Shown here piece after piece: positions 50,824 through 58,848 of a DNA stretch of 64,000 nt (its first letter is position 1; the number at the start of each line of letters is the position of its first letter). Source of the DNA: Actinomyces procaprae (GTDB lineage: Bacteria; Actinomycetota; Actinomycetes; Actinomycetales; Actinomycetaceae); NCBI RefSeq assembly GCF_004798665.1, contig NZ_CP039292.1, positions 3,162,001 to 3,226,000 of the forward strand. Reading direction: 5' to 3'. Position numbers and translations under genes: made by a program. The notes under the pieces are model-generated. The model made no database searches and was not told where the DNA came from. It saw only the letters and a list, made by a program, of their open reading frames with translations.

Positions 50824-51057
50824 TCAGCCCACCGACAGCGCCGATTCGATGACGCCGCGCAGGACGCCGGTCAGGCTGCCCGAACGCATGATGGCCAACA
50901 GCAACCCGGCGAAGGCCGCCGCCGCGAGTGTGCCGATGGCGTACTCGGCGGTTGCCATGCCGTCCTCACCGTCCCGGCCCTCGAGGCCGTCCAGGGCGGG
51001 CGGGACGCCGTGGGCGAGGGCCCAGGCGTTGTGCAAGGTGGACAGGGTCTTCTTCAT
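50824..51057 (-). CDS. DUF4244 Flp-like small pilin
   Basis: The 77-residue protein has the Flp-type processing pattern (DGEDGMATAEYAIGTLAAAAFAGLLLAIM), with Gly before the cut and Glu at position 5 after it, and a short tail. DUF4244 proteins are the major small pilins of actinobacterial Tad-like loci. ATG 51057 has AAGGAGGAG immediately upstream, a strong site, so I reject the longer frame that opens at 51342. It is the first gene of the remaining pseudopilin operon. Confidence 0.85.
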   Translation of the reverse strand: MKKTLSTLHNAWALAHGVPPALDGLEGRDGEDGMATAEYAIGTLAAAAFAGLLLAIMRSGSLTGVLRGVIESALSVG

Positions 51058-51395
51058 GGTCTCCTCCTTGGGGATGAGGGCGTGACCGGCCTTGGTCACG
51101 TCCTGCGGGCGCCGTGCCCGCACCACCAGCGTCGGGCAGTCGGCCGCTTCCCGCATCCGGGCCATTCGAGCTCTGTGGATAAGGGGTGCACGAACCGCGC
51201 CTGTGGACGTTGGCGGCGCCGGGGAGCGTCCGCCCGTGCGCACTACACGACGATCACGAATCTCACCGTCGGGTTGATTAGTGATTGCGATTCCGCGGCT
51301 GCGGGCAACGGCCGTCGCCCGCGCCAGTACGGTGCTGAGCATCTGAGGTCCTCTCAGTCCCCACGATTCCCATCCCAGTCCCCAGGAAGTCCCCC
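51058..51395. other. Divergent spacer
   Basis: About 340 bp between the pseudopilin operon and the PASTA protein gene. I see no gene, tRNA or clear operator. The Tad motor genes expected here are absent. Confidence 0.5.
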
Positions 51396-52154
51396 ATGCC
51401 GGCAGCGTCCGCCCACACCCCTTCGACCCGGATCCCGCACCTGTTGAGTCAGCGGCGCGGCACGGTCGTGCTCTTCGCCGTCATCGCCCTCCTGCTCGGC
51501 GCCTGCCAGGCGCTTGCGGGATGCGGCGTGTCCCCCGAATCCGAGGCGCAGCCGGTGCAGACCACTGCCGCCGCGCTGGTCGTCCCGGACTTGGTGGGTT
51601 TGGACGGCAAGGAGGCTGCCGAGGCGATCGAGCAGGCGGGTTTCACCGCGCGGCCCGACTTCACCGACATTGACGGTGAGGAGACCGTAATCATCCCCGA
51701 GAACTGGTCAGTCAGGGAGCAGGACCCCGCCGCCGGGTCGACGGCGGCAGCAGACCAGGTAATCACCCTCACGGTCAACCATGACGCGGCTGACGCGGCC
51801 GCATCGGCGGCTGCTTCGGCATCGGCGGCTGCGGCCCGCGCCAAGGCGTCCGCTGCGGCATCGGCGTCGGCTGCGGCGGCAAGGGCTGCCCAGGAGGAGG
51901 CCGCCAGGCAGGCCGAGCAGGCTGCCCAGGAGGAGGCGGCGCGGCAGGCCGAGCAGGCCGCCCCGGAGGAGGCCGCCAGGCAGGCCGAGCAGGCCGCCCC
52001 GGCGCCGGTGCCCCTGATGCCGCAGCAGGACACGTCGGTGTACTACCAGAATTGCAGTGAGGCCCGGGCTGCGGGCGCCGCGCCCCTGTACCGGGACGAC
52101 CCGGGATACCGCAGTGGGCTGGACCGCGACAACGACGGAATCGCCTGCGAGTAA
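51396..52154 (+). CDS. Secreted PASTA - Ala/Glu-rich repeat - Excalibur protein
   Basis: The 252-residue protein has a signal peptide (LFAVIALLLGACQALAGCG, with possible lipobox Cys). A PASTA domain at about 65-130 follows (VVPDLVGLDGKEAAEAIEQAGFTARPDF ... VREQDPAAGSTAAADQVITLTV), which should bind peptidoglycan. Next is an Ala-rich helical segment with three copies of a 12-residue unit (AQEEAARQAEQA). A C-terminal Excalibur domain closes the protein (YYQNCSEARAAGAAPLYRDDPGYRSGLDRDNDGIACE), with the calcium-binding DRDNDGIACE loop. It is probably a wall-bound adaptor. The repeats at DNA level are 36 bp and in frame, so the stalk length can vary. Confidence 0.85.
   Translation: MPAASAHTPSTRIPHLLSQRRGTVVLFAVIALLLGACQALAGCGVSPESEAQPVQTTAAALVVPDLVGLDGKEAAEAIEQAGFTARPDFTDIDGEETVIIPENWSVREQDPAAGSTAAADQVITLTVNHDAADAAASAAASASAAAARAKASAAASASAAAARAAQEEAARQAEQAAQEEAARQAEQAAPEEAARQAEQAAPAPVPLMPQQDTSVYYQNCSEARAAGAAPLYRDDPGYRSGLDRDNDGIACE
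51888..51995 (+). repeat. Three in-frame 36-bp repeats in the PASTA-Excalibur gene
   Basis: Three 36-bp units at 51888, 51924 and 51960 each encode AQEEAARQAEQA or a close variant (APEEAARQAEQA). Copy changes keep the reading frame. Confidence 0.85.
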
Positions 52155-52172
52155 ACGCAGTACATTGGCCTC

Positions 52173-52742
52173 GTGTCACATTTCTCCCACGAGCCCACCC
52201 GCCGTCGCCTGCTAGGGGCGCTACCCGTCGCCCTGGGCGCCCTGGCCATGACGGGCTGCACCTCCCGCAGCAGCGGTGCGGCGTCGTCGTCGGCAGCAGG
52301 CCGCGGAGCGGCGGCCCCCACGAGCAGGCCCGCCAGCGGGTCAGAACCCACCCCGGAGGCCACCGTGTCCCAAGCAGGAACAACCCCGATCCACATCAGC
52401 CTCGGCAACGCCTTCGACGGCACCGTCATGGAGGCAACCCTCGACGACAGCGCCGCCACCCGCTCCCTACTGGCTCAGCTGCCCCTGGATGTCAGCTTCT
52501 CCGACTACGGCGGGCAGGAGCTGACCGCCTCCCTGCCGCAGGACCTGGACACCACCGGCATGACCGCCGGGGCCCCGCAGCCGGGTGACATCGGCTGGTA
52601 CGAGCCGGGCAAGGTGCTCGTCCTCTACTACGCGGCCGTCGGCTCCTGGCCGGGCCTGTACGTCATCGGGCACACCGACTACGACGTCGTGCTCCTCGCC
52701 CGGCAGGCCGACCTGCCGGCCTCGATCACCCGGGCCCAGTGA
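52173..52742 (+). CDS. Cyclophilin-like-fold lipoprotein
   Basis: The 189-residue product has a lipoprotein signal with a preceding RRR motif (RRRLLGALPVALGALAMTGCTSRSS, lipobox Cys about 28) and a Ser/Ala/Thr linker. A domain from about residue 75 follows (IHISLGNAFDGTVMEATLDDSAATRSLLAQLPLDVSFSDYGGQELTASLP ... PGDIGWYEPGKVLVLYYAAVGSWPGLYVIGHTDYD), which matches the small cyclophilin-like beta-barrel family often next to flavin or quinone proteins. Function is unknown. GTG start at 52173, 18 bp after the PASTA gene stop, so the two may be co-transcribed. Confidence 0.8.
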   Translation: MSHFSHEPTRRRLLGALPVALGALAMTGCTSRSSGAASSSAAGRGAAAPTSRPASGSEPTPEATVSQAGTTPIHISLGNAFDGTVMEATLDDSAATRSLLAQLPLDVSFSDYGGQELTASLPQDLDTTGMTAGAPQPGDIGWYEPGKVLVLYYAAVGSWPGLYVIGHTDYDVVLLARQADLPASITRAQ

Positions 52743-52835
52743 CGCGCGGGCGGAGCCTCCGAGCACGCGGATAGGCGCGGGGATGCGCCGTCGATATCGG
52801 TCCGGGAGGGCGACGGCGGCGCGATACTAAGGAGC

Positions 52836-54176
52836 ATGCTCCAGCCGTACTCCCCCTCCGCCGAGCCGCTGACCCGTATGGCGGACGGGACCGTCAAGCA
52901 GATCAGTCCCTTCACCGGCACCGAGGTGTGGACCGTGCCCGGGCGCGGCAACCGCCCCATCTCCCACCCCGCCGCCGAGGTGCACGAGCTCACCCCGGCC
53001 GAGCGCACCCGCGCCTGCACCTTCTGCCCGGCGCATTACACCGAGACTCCGCCGGAGAAGTCCCGCGTCGTGGCCACGCCCGACGGCGGCTTCGAGCGGA
53101 TCGACGCCCTGCCCGCCTCCGAGCTGTTCGACACGGTCGCCGAGTTTCGCCGCATCCCGAACCTGTTCGAGATCCTGTCCTACGACTACTGGCACGCCAA
53201 CCACGGCTACGAGGTCCCCGACGCCGCCCGGGAACGCATGGAGGCCTACCTGGCCGATCCGGCCGGCGCCGCCCACGTGGCCCGGGTGGCCCGCGCCAAG
53301 CTGCGCGCGTCGGGACGCAGCCCCGAGGCCTGGGAGACCATGGACGACGCCGCCCGGCGCGAGTACCTGGCCGCATTCTTCGCCGGCGGTCACGACGTGA
53401 TCGTGGCGCGGCGGCACTACACCGACGACGCCGTCGACTCCTCCTCCCTGGCCGGGTCCGGCACGCTCACCCCGGCCGAGCACCGCGCCTACATCCGCCT
53501 TGCCGTCCAGTCCGCGCATGACCTGTATCAGGCCAACCGCTGGGTTCGTTATGTGGCGGTGTTCCAGAACTGGCTGCGCCCGGCCGGCGCGTCCTTCGAC
53601 CACCTGCACAAGCAGCTGGTGGGCATCGACGAGCGGGGCGTGTCCTCCGAATTGGAGTTGCAGCGGGTGCGCGCCAACCCCAACCTGTACAACGAGATGG
53701 GCGTCGACTACGCCGCCTACCGGGGCCTACTGGTGGCGTCCAATGAACACGCGGTGGCCTTCGCCGGCTTCGGGCACCGCTACCCCACCCTGGAGGTGTA
53801 CTCGACGTCGCCCACCTGCGAGCCGTGGCTGATGAGCCGGGATGAGGTGGACGCCGTCTCCGACCTGCTGCACGCCCTGCATGCCGCCACGGGCGCGGAT
53901 GTGCCCAGCAACGAGGAGTGGCACCACAAGCCGATCGACGTCGACCAGCCGATGCCCTGGCACATCACCCTGAAGTGGCGGGTCTCCACCCTGGCGGGCT
54001 TTGAGGGCGGCACCAAGATCTACCTCAACACCATCGACCCGTGGACGCTGCGCGACCGGGTGGTGGCGCGCCTGGAGGACCTGCGGGCGGACCGGCTGAT
54101 CGCGCCGATGGCGGTGGGCGAGGAGTGCCCGACGACGCCGAACCGGCTGCTGTACAACCCGGTGCTGGGGCGGTGA
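52836..54176 (+). CDS. DUF4921 (GalT/HIT-like) family protein
   Basis: The 446-residue protein resembles the HIT superfamily of nucleotidyl transferases. An N-terminal zinc-like pair (CTFCPAHYTETP) is followed by FEILSYDYWHANHGYEVP and the catalytic-type block FQNWLRPAGASFDHLHKQLVGID, which has the HxH of GalT-like enzymes as DHLHKQ. C-terminal blocks are EEWHHKPIDVDQPMPWHITLKWRV and TPNRLLYNPVLGR. DUF4921 proteins are found widely in actinobacteria. The substrate is not known. ATG 52836 has AAGGAG upstream. No sugar-pathway gene is adjacent. Confidence 0.8.
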   Translation: MLQPYSPSAEPLTRMADGTVKQISPFTGTEVWTVPGRGNRPISHPAAEVHELTPAERTRACTFCPAHYTETPPEKSRVVATPDGGFERIDALPASELFDTVAEFRRIPNLFEILSYDYWHANHGYEVPDAARERMEAYLADPAGAAHVARVARAKLRASGRSPEAWETMDDAARREYLAAFFAGGHDVIVARRHYTDDAVDSSSLAGSGTLTPAEHRAYIRLAVQSAHDLYQANRWVRYVAVFQNWLRPAGASFDHLHKQLVGIDERGVSSELELQRVRANPNLYNEMGVDYAAYRGLLVASNEHAVAFAGFGHRYPTLEVYSTSPTCEPWLMSRDEVDAVSDLLHALHAATGADVPSNEEWHHKPIDVDQPMPWHITLKWRVSTLAGFEGGTKIYLNTIDPWTLRDRVVARLEDLRADRLIAPMAVGEECPTTPNRLLYNPVLGR

Positions 54177-54202
54177 GGCACGGCTATTGCAAGGCGGGAC
54201 TT

Positions 54203-54224
54203 CCGTACGTACATTATCCGTACG
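54203..54224. promoter_or_regulatory. Operator with two CCGTACG words upstream of tacAT
   Basis: CCGTACG occurs at 54203 and 54218, a 15-bp period, and each holds the palindrome CGTACG. An AT-rich ACATTAT lies between, so an RHH repressor bound here would cover the promoter. Confidence 0.5.
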
Positions 54225-54237
54225 AGGAGGAACCACC

Positions 54238-54537
54238 ATGTCACCCGTCAAGACCCGGCGGATCGATCTGCGCGCCACGCCGCGCCAAGAGGCCCTGATC
54301 CAACAAGCCGCGACCCAAACGGACCGCACCGTCAGCGAGTTCATACTCTCGTCCGCAACTATGGAAGCCGAGCGAGTCATGACAAATCGTCGCTGGTTCA
54401 CCGTTGATAACGCCACGTTCGATCGAGTCATGCAGGTGCTCGACGCCCCCCTGACCGACACCTCACGCTTCGAGCGGCTATGGAACCGCCCGTCTCCCTT
54501 CGGGACCCGCATCGAGCTTTCAAAGGACCCGGAGTAG
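54238..54537 (+). CDS. tacA: DUF1778 RHH antitoxin (TacA-like)
   Basis: The 99-residue antitoxin opens with an RHH DNA-binding part (KTRRIDLRATPRQEALIQQAATQTDRTVSEFILSSATMEAERVM) and continues with a toxin-binding tail that includes FTVDNATFDRVMQVLDAP and LWNRPSPFG, both typical of DUF1778 antitoxins. ATG 54238 has GAGGAGGAA upstream. It lies two bases before the GNAT toxin gene. The pair represses itself through CCGTACG sites upstream. Confidence 0.88.
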   Translation: MSPVKTRRIDLRATPRQEALIQQAATQTDRTVSEFILSSATMEAERVMTNRRWFTVDNATFDRVMQVLDAPLTDTSRFERLWNRPSPFGTRIELSKDPE

Positions 54538-54539
54538 GA

Positions 54540-55049
54540 ATGGCCACTGGCATCCTGGAGGCTCCTCGGCGACTGACTCGCGACGACTCCCGAAGTGGAT
54601 TCCACAGCGGCGCCGAGGAGCTGGATGACTGGCTGCATCGTTTCGCCTGGCAGAGCCAGAAGGTGGACAACGCGATCACCTACGTGACCGTCCAGGACGG
54701 CGAGGTGCTCGGGTACTACGCGCTCGCAACTGCCTGCATCGTAAAGACAGACGCTCCGGCAGGCGTCGCCAAGCAGGCGCCGCGCGAGATTCCCTGCGTC
54801 CTGCTCGCACGGCTCGCCGTCGACCAGCGCGCGCAACGCCAGGGCATCGGCGCCGCACTTCTCAAGGATGCCCTGGCACGAACTCTTGAGGTCAGCGAGA
54901 TCGTGGGCGCGCGCGCCCTCCTGATCCATTGCCGGGACGAGGCGGCCAAGTCCTTCTACCTGGCCAACGGAGACTTCGTCGTCTCACCCGTCGATGACAT
55001 GCAACTGCTGCTGCCCATGAAGGCGATCAGGAATTCGCCAGCCGATTAG
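54540..55049 (+). CDS. tacT: GNAT-family tRNA-acetylating toxin (TacT-like)
   Basis: TacT toxins acetylate the amino group of charged tRNA and stop translation. The 169-residue protein has the subgroup start (PRRLTRDDSRSGFHSGAEELDDWLHRFAWQSQ), the acetyl-CoA loop LARLAVDQRAQRQGIGAALLKDAL, and the catalytic Tyr region EAAKSFYLANGDFVVSP. All key positions look intact. ATG 54540 follows the antitoxin stop by two bases; an earlier in-frame ATG lies inside the antitoxin gene. The toxin end is followed by a repeat and transposase-remnant stretch. Confidence 0.88.
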   Translation: MATGILEAPRRLTRDDSRSGFHSGAEELDDWLHRFAWQSQKVDNAITYVTVQDGEVLGYYALATACIVKTDAPAGVAKQAPREIPCVLLARLAVDQRAQRQGIGAALLKDALARTLEVSEIVGARALLIHCRDEAAKSFYLANGDFVVSPVDDMQLLLPMKAIRNSPAD

Positions 55050-55402
55050 CCGCACCTTCGAAGACAGGGGCCATCCGCTCATACCCTTCCCGGGTTTGGT
55101 GGCAGGGGGCGGCAAAGTCGATGTGTGGCTCGGGGGTTGTTAGGGGCTTGATGGCCTTGATAGCTCTTCGCGTTTGTGAGTGTAGTGGGGTGGGTCCTGT
55201 TTCGCGCCCGTAAGGGCGTCCCTCTGCTTCAGTCGCCGCTCCACGACTAGGAATACTGGAAACGTTCGCCTCGCCTACCGCCCCCCTGACCTCGATCTGC
55301 GGGCCGTCGGCGCGTCGCAGGCATGGCCGTACGGGTCCGCGCCGCGGCGCAAGGATCGCCGAATGTGCGGGCCGCGGCGTATGGCGCATGGTAGATGGCG
55401 TT
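55050..55402. other. Intergenic stretch without a recognised gene
   Basis: A long minus-strand frame crosses this region but has no ribosome site, no domain and odd composition. I see no gene. Confidence 0.45.
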
Positions 55403-55513
55403 GGGTATGCCCCTTCGGTGCCTACTACGCCTCTTCGGCGTCCGCTGAAGGGCTCAGGACCCTTCAACAAACACCCAACCGGCGTAGCAGAGCACCAACT
55501 GGAGTAGTAGACG
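55403..55513 (+). repeat. Dispersed structured element (about 110 bp), copy C
   Basis: It starts GGGTATGCCCCTTCGGTG. The inner stem TGAAGGG...CCCTTCA and the sequence CAACAAACACCCAACCGGCG match copy A closely, but part of the outer stem is replaced by CGCCTCTTCGGCG, itself a small hairpin. It ends AGTAGTAGACGAAC and abuts the transposase remnant. Confidence 0.8.
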
Positions 55514-55678
55514 AACCCCGACACCGCGGCGCACAAGGACAGCAATGCCGTGGAGCGCTGCATCGGCCGCATCAAACAGAACCGGACCATGGCCACCACA
55601 TACGACAAGCGCACCGTCCGCCACCAGACCACCACCCACATCGCCAGCATCAACCACTGGCTCAAACGACCTACATAA
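55514..55678 (+). pseudogene. IS5-family transposase, 3' remnant
   Basis: The frame ending at TAA 55676-55678 reads AAHKDSNAVERCIGRIKQNR and continues TMATTYDKRTVRHQTTTHIASINHWL, the last DDE segment of IS5-type transposases (the RN.VERCF.RLK...ATRYDK pattern). The N-terminal two thirds are gone. It begins directly at the end of repeat copy C. Confidence 0.7.
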
Positions 55679-55990
55679 CACGCCCTAGCACCGCATCCAG
55701 CCGGTGGCACACCCGCGCCCGACCGGGCCCGCGCGGTGACGAACACCCCTACCAGGGGATGGCACGCCAAGGCAAGTGTGATGGACTGCGATGCGCCGGC
55801 GCGACTCCTTACGTGGCGAGAATGGGCTAGCACCACCTATCGTCGCAGGAAGGCCGCGCCGCCCCGAAAACACGCCCAAAACCCCCAACCTTGCCAGCAA
55901 AGCCCTAACCAGCCACAAACTTGGTTGCCCCTGCCGTCGGGCCGGATCTCCAGGCCATATCAACTTACAACTCGAAACCTTCCCGCTCCA
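55679..55990. other. Intergenic stretch
   Basis: Mixed-composition DNA between the transposase remnant and the DUF6571 gene. No recognised gene. Confidence 0.4.
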
Positions 55991-58066
55991 TTATTTGTCA
56001 TCAGTTCTATCGGCCGGTTCAACATAACCAGGAATCTCCGGCCTGTCATCCACATACGCCTTGCCTTCATTGAAATACCTATCGAAGTCACTCTTCAACT
56101 TGGATATAGTATGGTCTCCTAAGCCGGTTCCGACCTCATTCCGCCAACGTGTCAATTGACCCACTATGTCCGTGTCGGAGCTTGCCGCATCCCACATGAT
56201 ACTGTAGTTGCCTTCCGGATCGTGGACTATCCAGTCGTAGTCGTCATTGCTACCATTGTACGTGTACAGATCTTGATCCAAGATCCCAAGCTCAGAAGCA
56301 TCCTGAACCGCTGCCGTCCACAGCAATTCATCACTTTCAGCGGTGGCCGGAGCCGCCGACTCAACATGATCCGCAACTACAGGCTTCCTTAGAGTTCCGA
56401 CCCCCGCTGTAGATCCCGCCGCAGCACCCGCCGCTACAGGCCCAAGGGGCGCCGCAGCCGCAGTAATTGCTCCGACAAAGACGGCGTACGTCAAATCAAG
56501 GAGGAGATTCTGGAACCCAGCGTCCGCATCTGCATCGGCGTTCATGTTATCCGCTTTTCTGTCGGCAATCCCCACCAACGCACCTGTCGCCTCGCTGGCA
56601 TTGTTATACGCAGCATTGATGTCTTCTATCTGTTGTGCAGGGGCACCATCGTGGTTCTTCCGCGCCGTCGACACTCCACTTGTGTGCGCATACCCCAGGA
56701 GTTGAACGTAAATGGTACTCACGGCGTCAACCGAGTCAGCAACCCGATATGTCAAGATATTCGCGTCTTCGACACTGGCGGCAGAGAACCGCATCTCAGT
56801 GTGCATAGTATCTTCGAGCACATCAGCACCGGTCCAAGCATTGGTCAGTTCTCCGGGACAGTTCGCCAGCAGGAGGCCGATGCGAGCCTTCGCATCATCG
56901 TCGTATATACTCTCATCGGTATTCACTGCAAGCAAATGGATGCTGTTGTCCGTCAGAGCGTTCGCCCGATCTCGCACGTCTGGAGCATTCGAGGAACGCA
57001 AGCTCGAGGCCGCAGCCGCCGCGGCGGTGAATCCTGCAAATCCCTGCTCATCCCACTCGCGCTTCGACAGTTCCTCGAGCCGCGTCGTGTCGAAGTCGCC
57101 GCCAGTAGACGCAGGGGCAAGGTAATCAAGCGCAGCCTCGGGATTATTACCCATGGCGTCAAGTACGCCGGCCATCGGGTCGATCGATTGTCCGGCCAGG
57201 TACCGACCGCCCGGCGGTACATCCCAATCCCAGTTAATGTCGTCGAGACGGTTGGCCAAAGAAGCCAGGAAGGCGTCATTGAAGTCCAGGTCGTTAACAT
57301 GATCGCCGTTCTCATCGTGTCCGTCGAGCATGGCGTTCAGGACCGTGGCCTGCCCCCACCCCTCCTTGTCATCAACGGATCCCGAAATAGCTTTTGCGAC
57401 AGAACGACATTTATCGTCGTCCCACCTTTTGGATGCCGACGCAAGCAGTGTGCCCTGGAGCTCAGCGAGTTCCCCGGCGGCCTTTTGGTCTAGCAACGTC
57501 ACGCATACGTCACCGGAATCGATTCCCCCGTCGAAGTGCGTGCACACGCGTCCTTCCACATTCAGTGGCAATTGGGTGAGGTTCTCCGGGCCCACGCAAT
57601 CGATATAGGTCTCCGCGTACACGGAGTCGTCCGCGTGCTCCCGCATCGATTCTATCACTTGGTCGTAGTCACGCCCATTGGACTTGCGTCCGGTTTCAAC
57701 GATATTCTGCAGGTCGTGGGCATCAATGGCGGCCTCCGACCAAGATACTAGTTGCTCAACATTGTTGATGCTAACACTATCGGGGATATCGCAGCTGATC
57801 ACTCCTTCCGCGTTCATGCTGCCGACGCCGGACTCGTTGACAGCCACGATGGCATTCTTGGCCTCCTCCAACGTGTCGGCCCTGCCATTGAGGTTACCGA
57901 TCGCTTTATCGGCGGCGGGCGGAAAGTCGTCGATGGGCGTCGGATCATGCTCCGCCTCGAACTCACTATAGATCCTCGACTTGGCGGCGTCACACTCGTC
58001 CGCGAGAGCGCGGATATTCTGTATCACTGATTCCAGCTTAGTGGGATCCATATGCAGCACGGTCAT
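55991..58066 (-). CDS. DUF6571-family protein (putative type VII-secreted)
   Basis: The 691-residue protein is visibly lower in GC than its surroundings. It begins MDPTKLESVIQNIRALADECDAAKSRI, a WXG100-like helical start, has a long helical body, and includes a stretch that resembles DUF6571 (NNPEAALDYLAPASTGGDFDTTRLEELSKREWDEQGFAGFTAA). It has an Ala/Gly-rich segment near residues 545-575 that could be membrane-active. The end is Asp-rich. ATG 58066 has AAGGAGG upstream. It lies downstream of a 108-residue gene in one operon. No ESX machinery is nearby, so export is an inference. Confidence 0.7.
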   Translation of the reverse strand: MTVLHMDPTKLESVIQNIRALADECDAAKSRIYSEFEAEHDPTPIDDFPPAADKAIGNLNGRADTLEEAKNAIVAVNESGVGSMNAEGVISCDIPDSVSINNVEQLVSWSEAAIDAHDLQNIVETGRKSNGRDYDQVIESMREHADDSVYAETYIDCVGPENLTQLPLNVEGRVCTHFDGGIDSGDVCVTLLDQKAAGELAELQGTLLASASKRWDDDKCRSVAKAISGSVDDKEGWGQATVLNAMLDGHDENGDHVNDLDFNDAFLASLANRLDDINWDWDVPPGGRYLAGQSIDPMAGVLDAMGNNPEAALDYLAPASTGGDFDTTRLEELSKREWDEQGFAGFTAAAAAASSLRSSNAPDVRDRANALTDNSIHLLAVNTDESIYDDDAKARIGLLLANCPGELTNAWTGADVLEDTMHTEMRFSAASVEDANILTYRVADSVDAVSTIYVQLLGYAHTSGVSTARKNHDGAPAQQIEDINAAYNNASEATGALVGIADRKADNMNADADADAGFQNLLLDLTYAVFVGAITAAAAPLGPVAAGAAAGSTAGVGTLRKPVVADHVESAAPATAESDELLWTAAVQDASELGILDQDLYTYNGSNDDYDWIVHDPEGNYSIMWDAASSDTDIVGQLTRWRNEVGTGLGDHTISKLKSDFDRYFNEGKAYVDDRPEIPGYVEPADRTDDK

Positions 58067-58118
58067 TTGTTACTACCCTCCTTCGGGTTGGACTGTCAGT
58101 CTGGTTAGGGCGCCGCAC

Positions 58119-58445
58119 CTAAACGCCACCATTGGGCCAGTTGGCGTCCGGATCGTCCTCCGGCACCTCCACTGGCAAGGCGTTTCTTTCGTTCCGGACA
58201 TCCCAGAACAGATTGGCGAATACTGCATCAACCGCGTCCACATCCGCTTTGGTGTCTTCGGCCATCTCATCCGCCAACGGCCCCGTCCAGGTGTCCGACG
58301 CATTAACCGTCGCCATTATTTCCGCGCCTTTTGAGGGCCCCGCGTAGCGCGGCACCAAGGTGCCGTCAAAGCCAAGCCTCGTGTTCTGGTTGGACACATA
58401 CTCGCACAGGCGTCCGAGCGCCTGACGCCGCAGATTCTCCGCCAT
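58119..58445 (-). CDS. Small acidic helical protein, partner of the DUF6571 gene
   Basis: I do not recognise a named family. The 108-residue product is helical at the start (AENLRRQALGRLCEYVSNQNTRLGFDG) and acidic in the second half (TWTGPLADEMAEDTKADVDAVDAVFANLFWDVRNERNALPVEV). Size, acidity and place just upstream of a WXG100-like gene fit an ESX-type partner or chaperone. I chose ATG 58445; a longer frame begins at 58481 without a ribosome site. The stop lies about 50 bp before the DUF6571 start. Confidence 0.6.
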   Translation of the reverse strand: MAENLRRQALGRLCEYVSNQNTRLGFDGTLVPRYAGPSKGAEIMATVNASDTWTGPLADEMAEDTKADVDAVDAVFANLFWDVRNERNALPVEVPEDDPDANWPNGGV

Positions 58446-58449
58446 CGGA

Positions 58450-58638
58450 CTAGCCCCTGTTTCCGGTGCAGGTGGACGCATTCATTGGCTCGAGAGTCCG
58501 GACCGCCATGGCCGCTTCGCGTGTATTCGCGAAGACGCGCACTGGTGCCAGCGGCACGCCTCGATTACGAGCGCGCTCGCTCGGGTAAGAACGTCGGTCG
58601 GATACATGTTTCACGTTCTCTCCTAATGTCGGATACAT
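58450..58638 (-). CDS. Possible small protein at the head of the DUF6571 operon
   Basis: A 62-codon frame ends four bases before the 58445 start. It is basic in the first half and holds VPLAPVRVFANTREAAMAVRTLEP. No family is recognised and no strong ribosome site is visible, but its position between two GTCGGATACATG repeats and the next gene makes it a possible leader or partner. Confidence 0.3.
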   Translation of the reverse strand: MYPTLGENVKHVSDRRSYPSERARNRGVPLAPVRVFANTREAAMAVRTLEPMNASTCTGNRG

Positions 58639-58639
58639 G
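58597..58639. promoter_or_regulatory. Paired GTCGGATACATG sites, 31 bp apart
   Basis: GTCGGATACATG occurs at 58597 and 58628, 31 bp apart, about three helical turns. The sites lie in the AT-richer stretch upstream of the DUF6571 operon and probably bind a regulator. Confidence 0.5.
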
Positions 58640-58848
58640 CAGGATCATGTATGCATAGGAGAGTACGTGGACAACTACATCCATCAAATGGGCAGGTCTG
58701 CCCATAGCCACCCGCGCAACGGCAAAAGCCGGTGACCCGTCTTCGGGTGGTCGGTGGCGTGGCGCCTCAGCGTTGTCCGCCATTCACGGCGATGGTTAGC
58801 CCCTGATTGCGCATGGCCCGCCGCCAATGGCGCGGGCACGCCACCACC

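Noticed and set aside
55027..55836. 269-codon minus-strand frame
   Set aside because: It crosses repeat copy C and the transposase remnant and has no domain or ribosome site.
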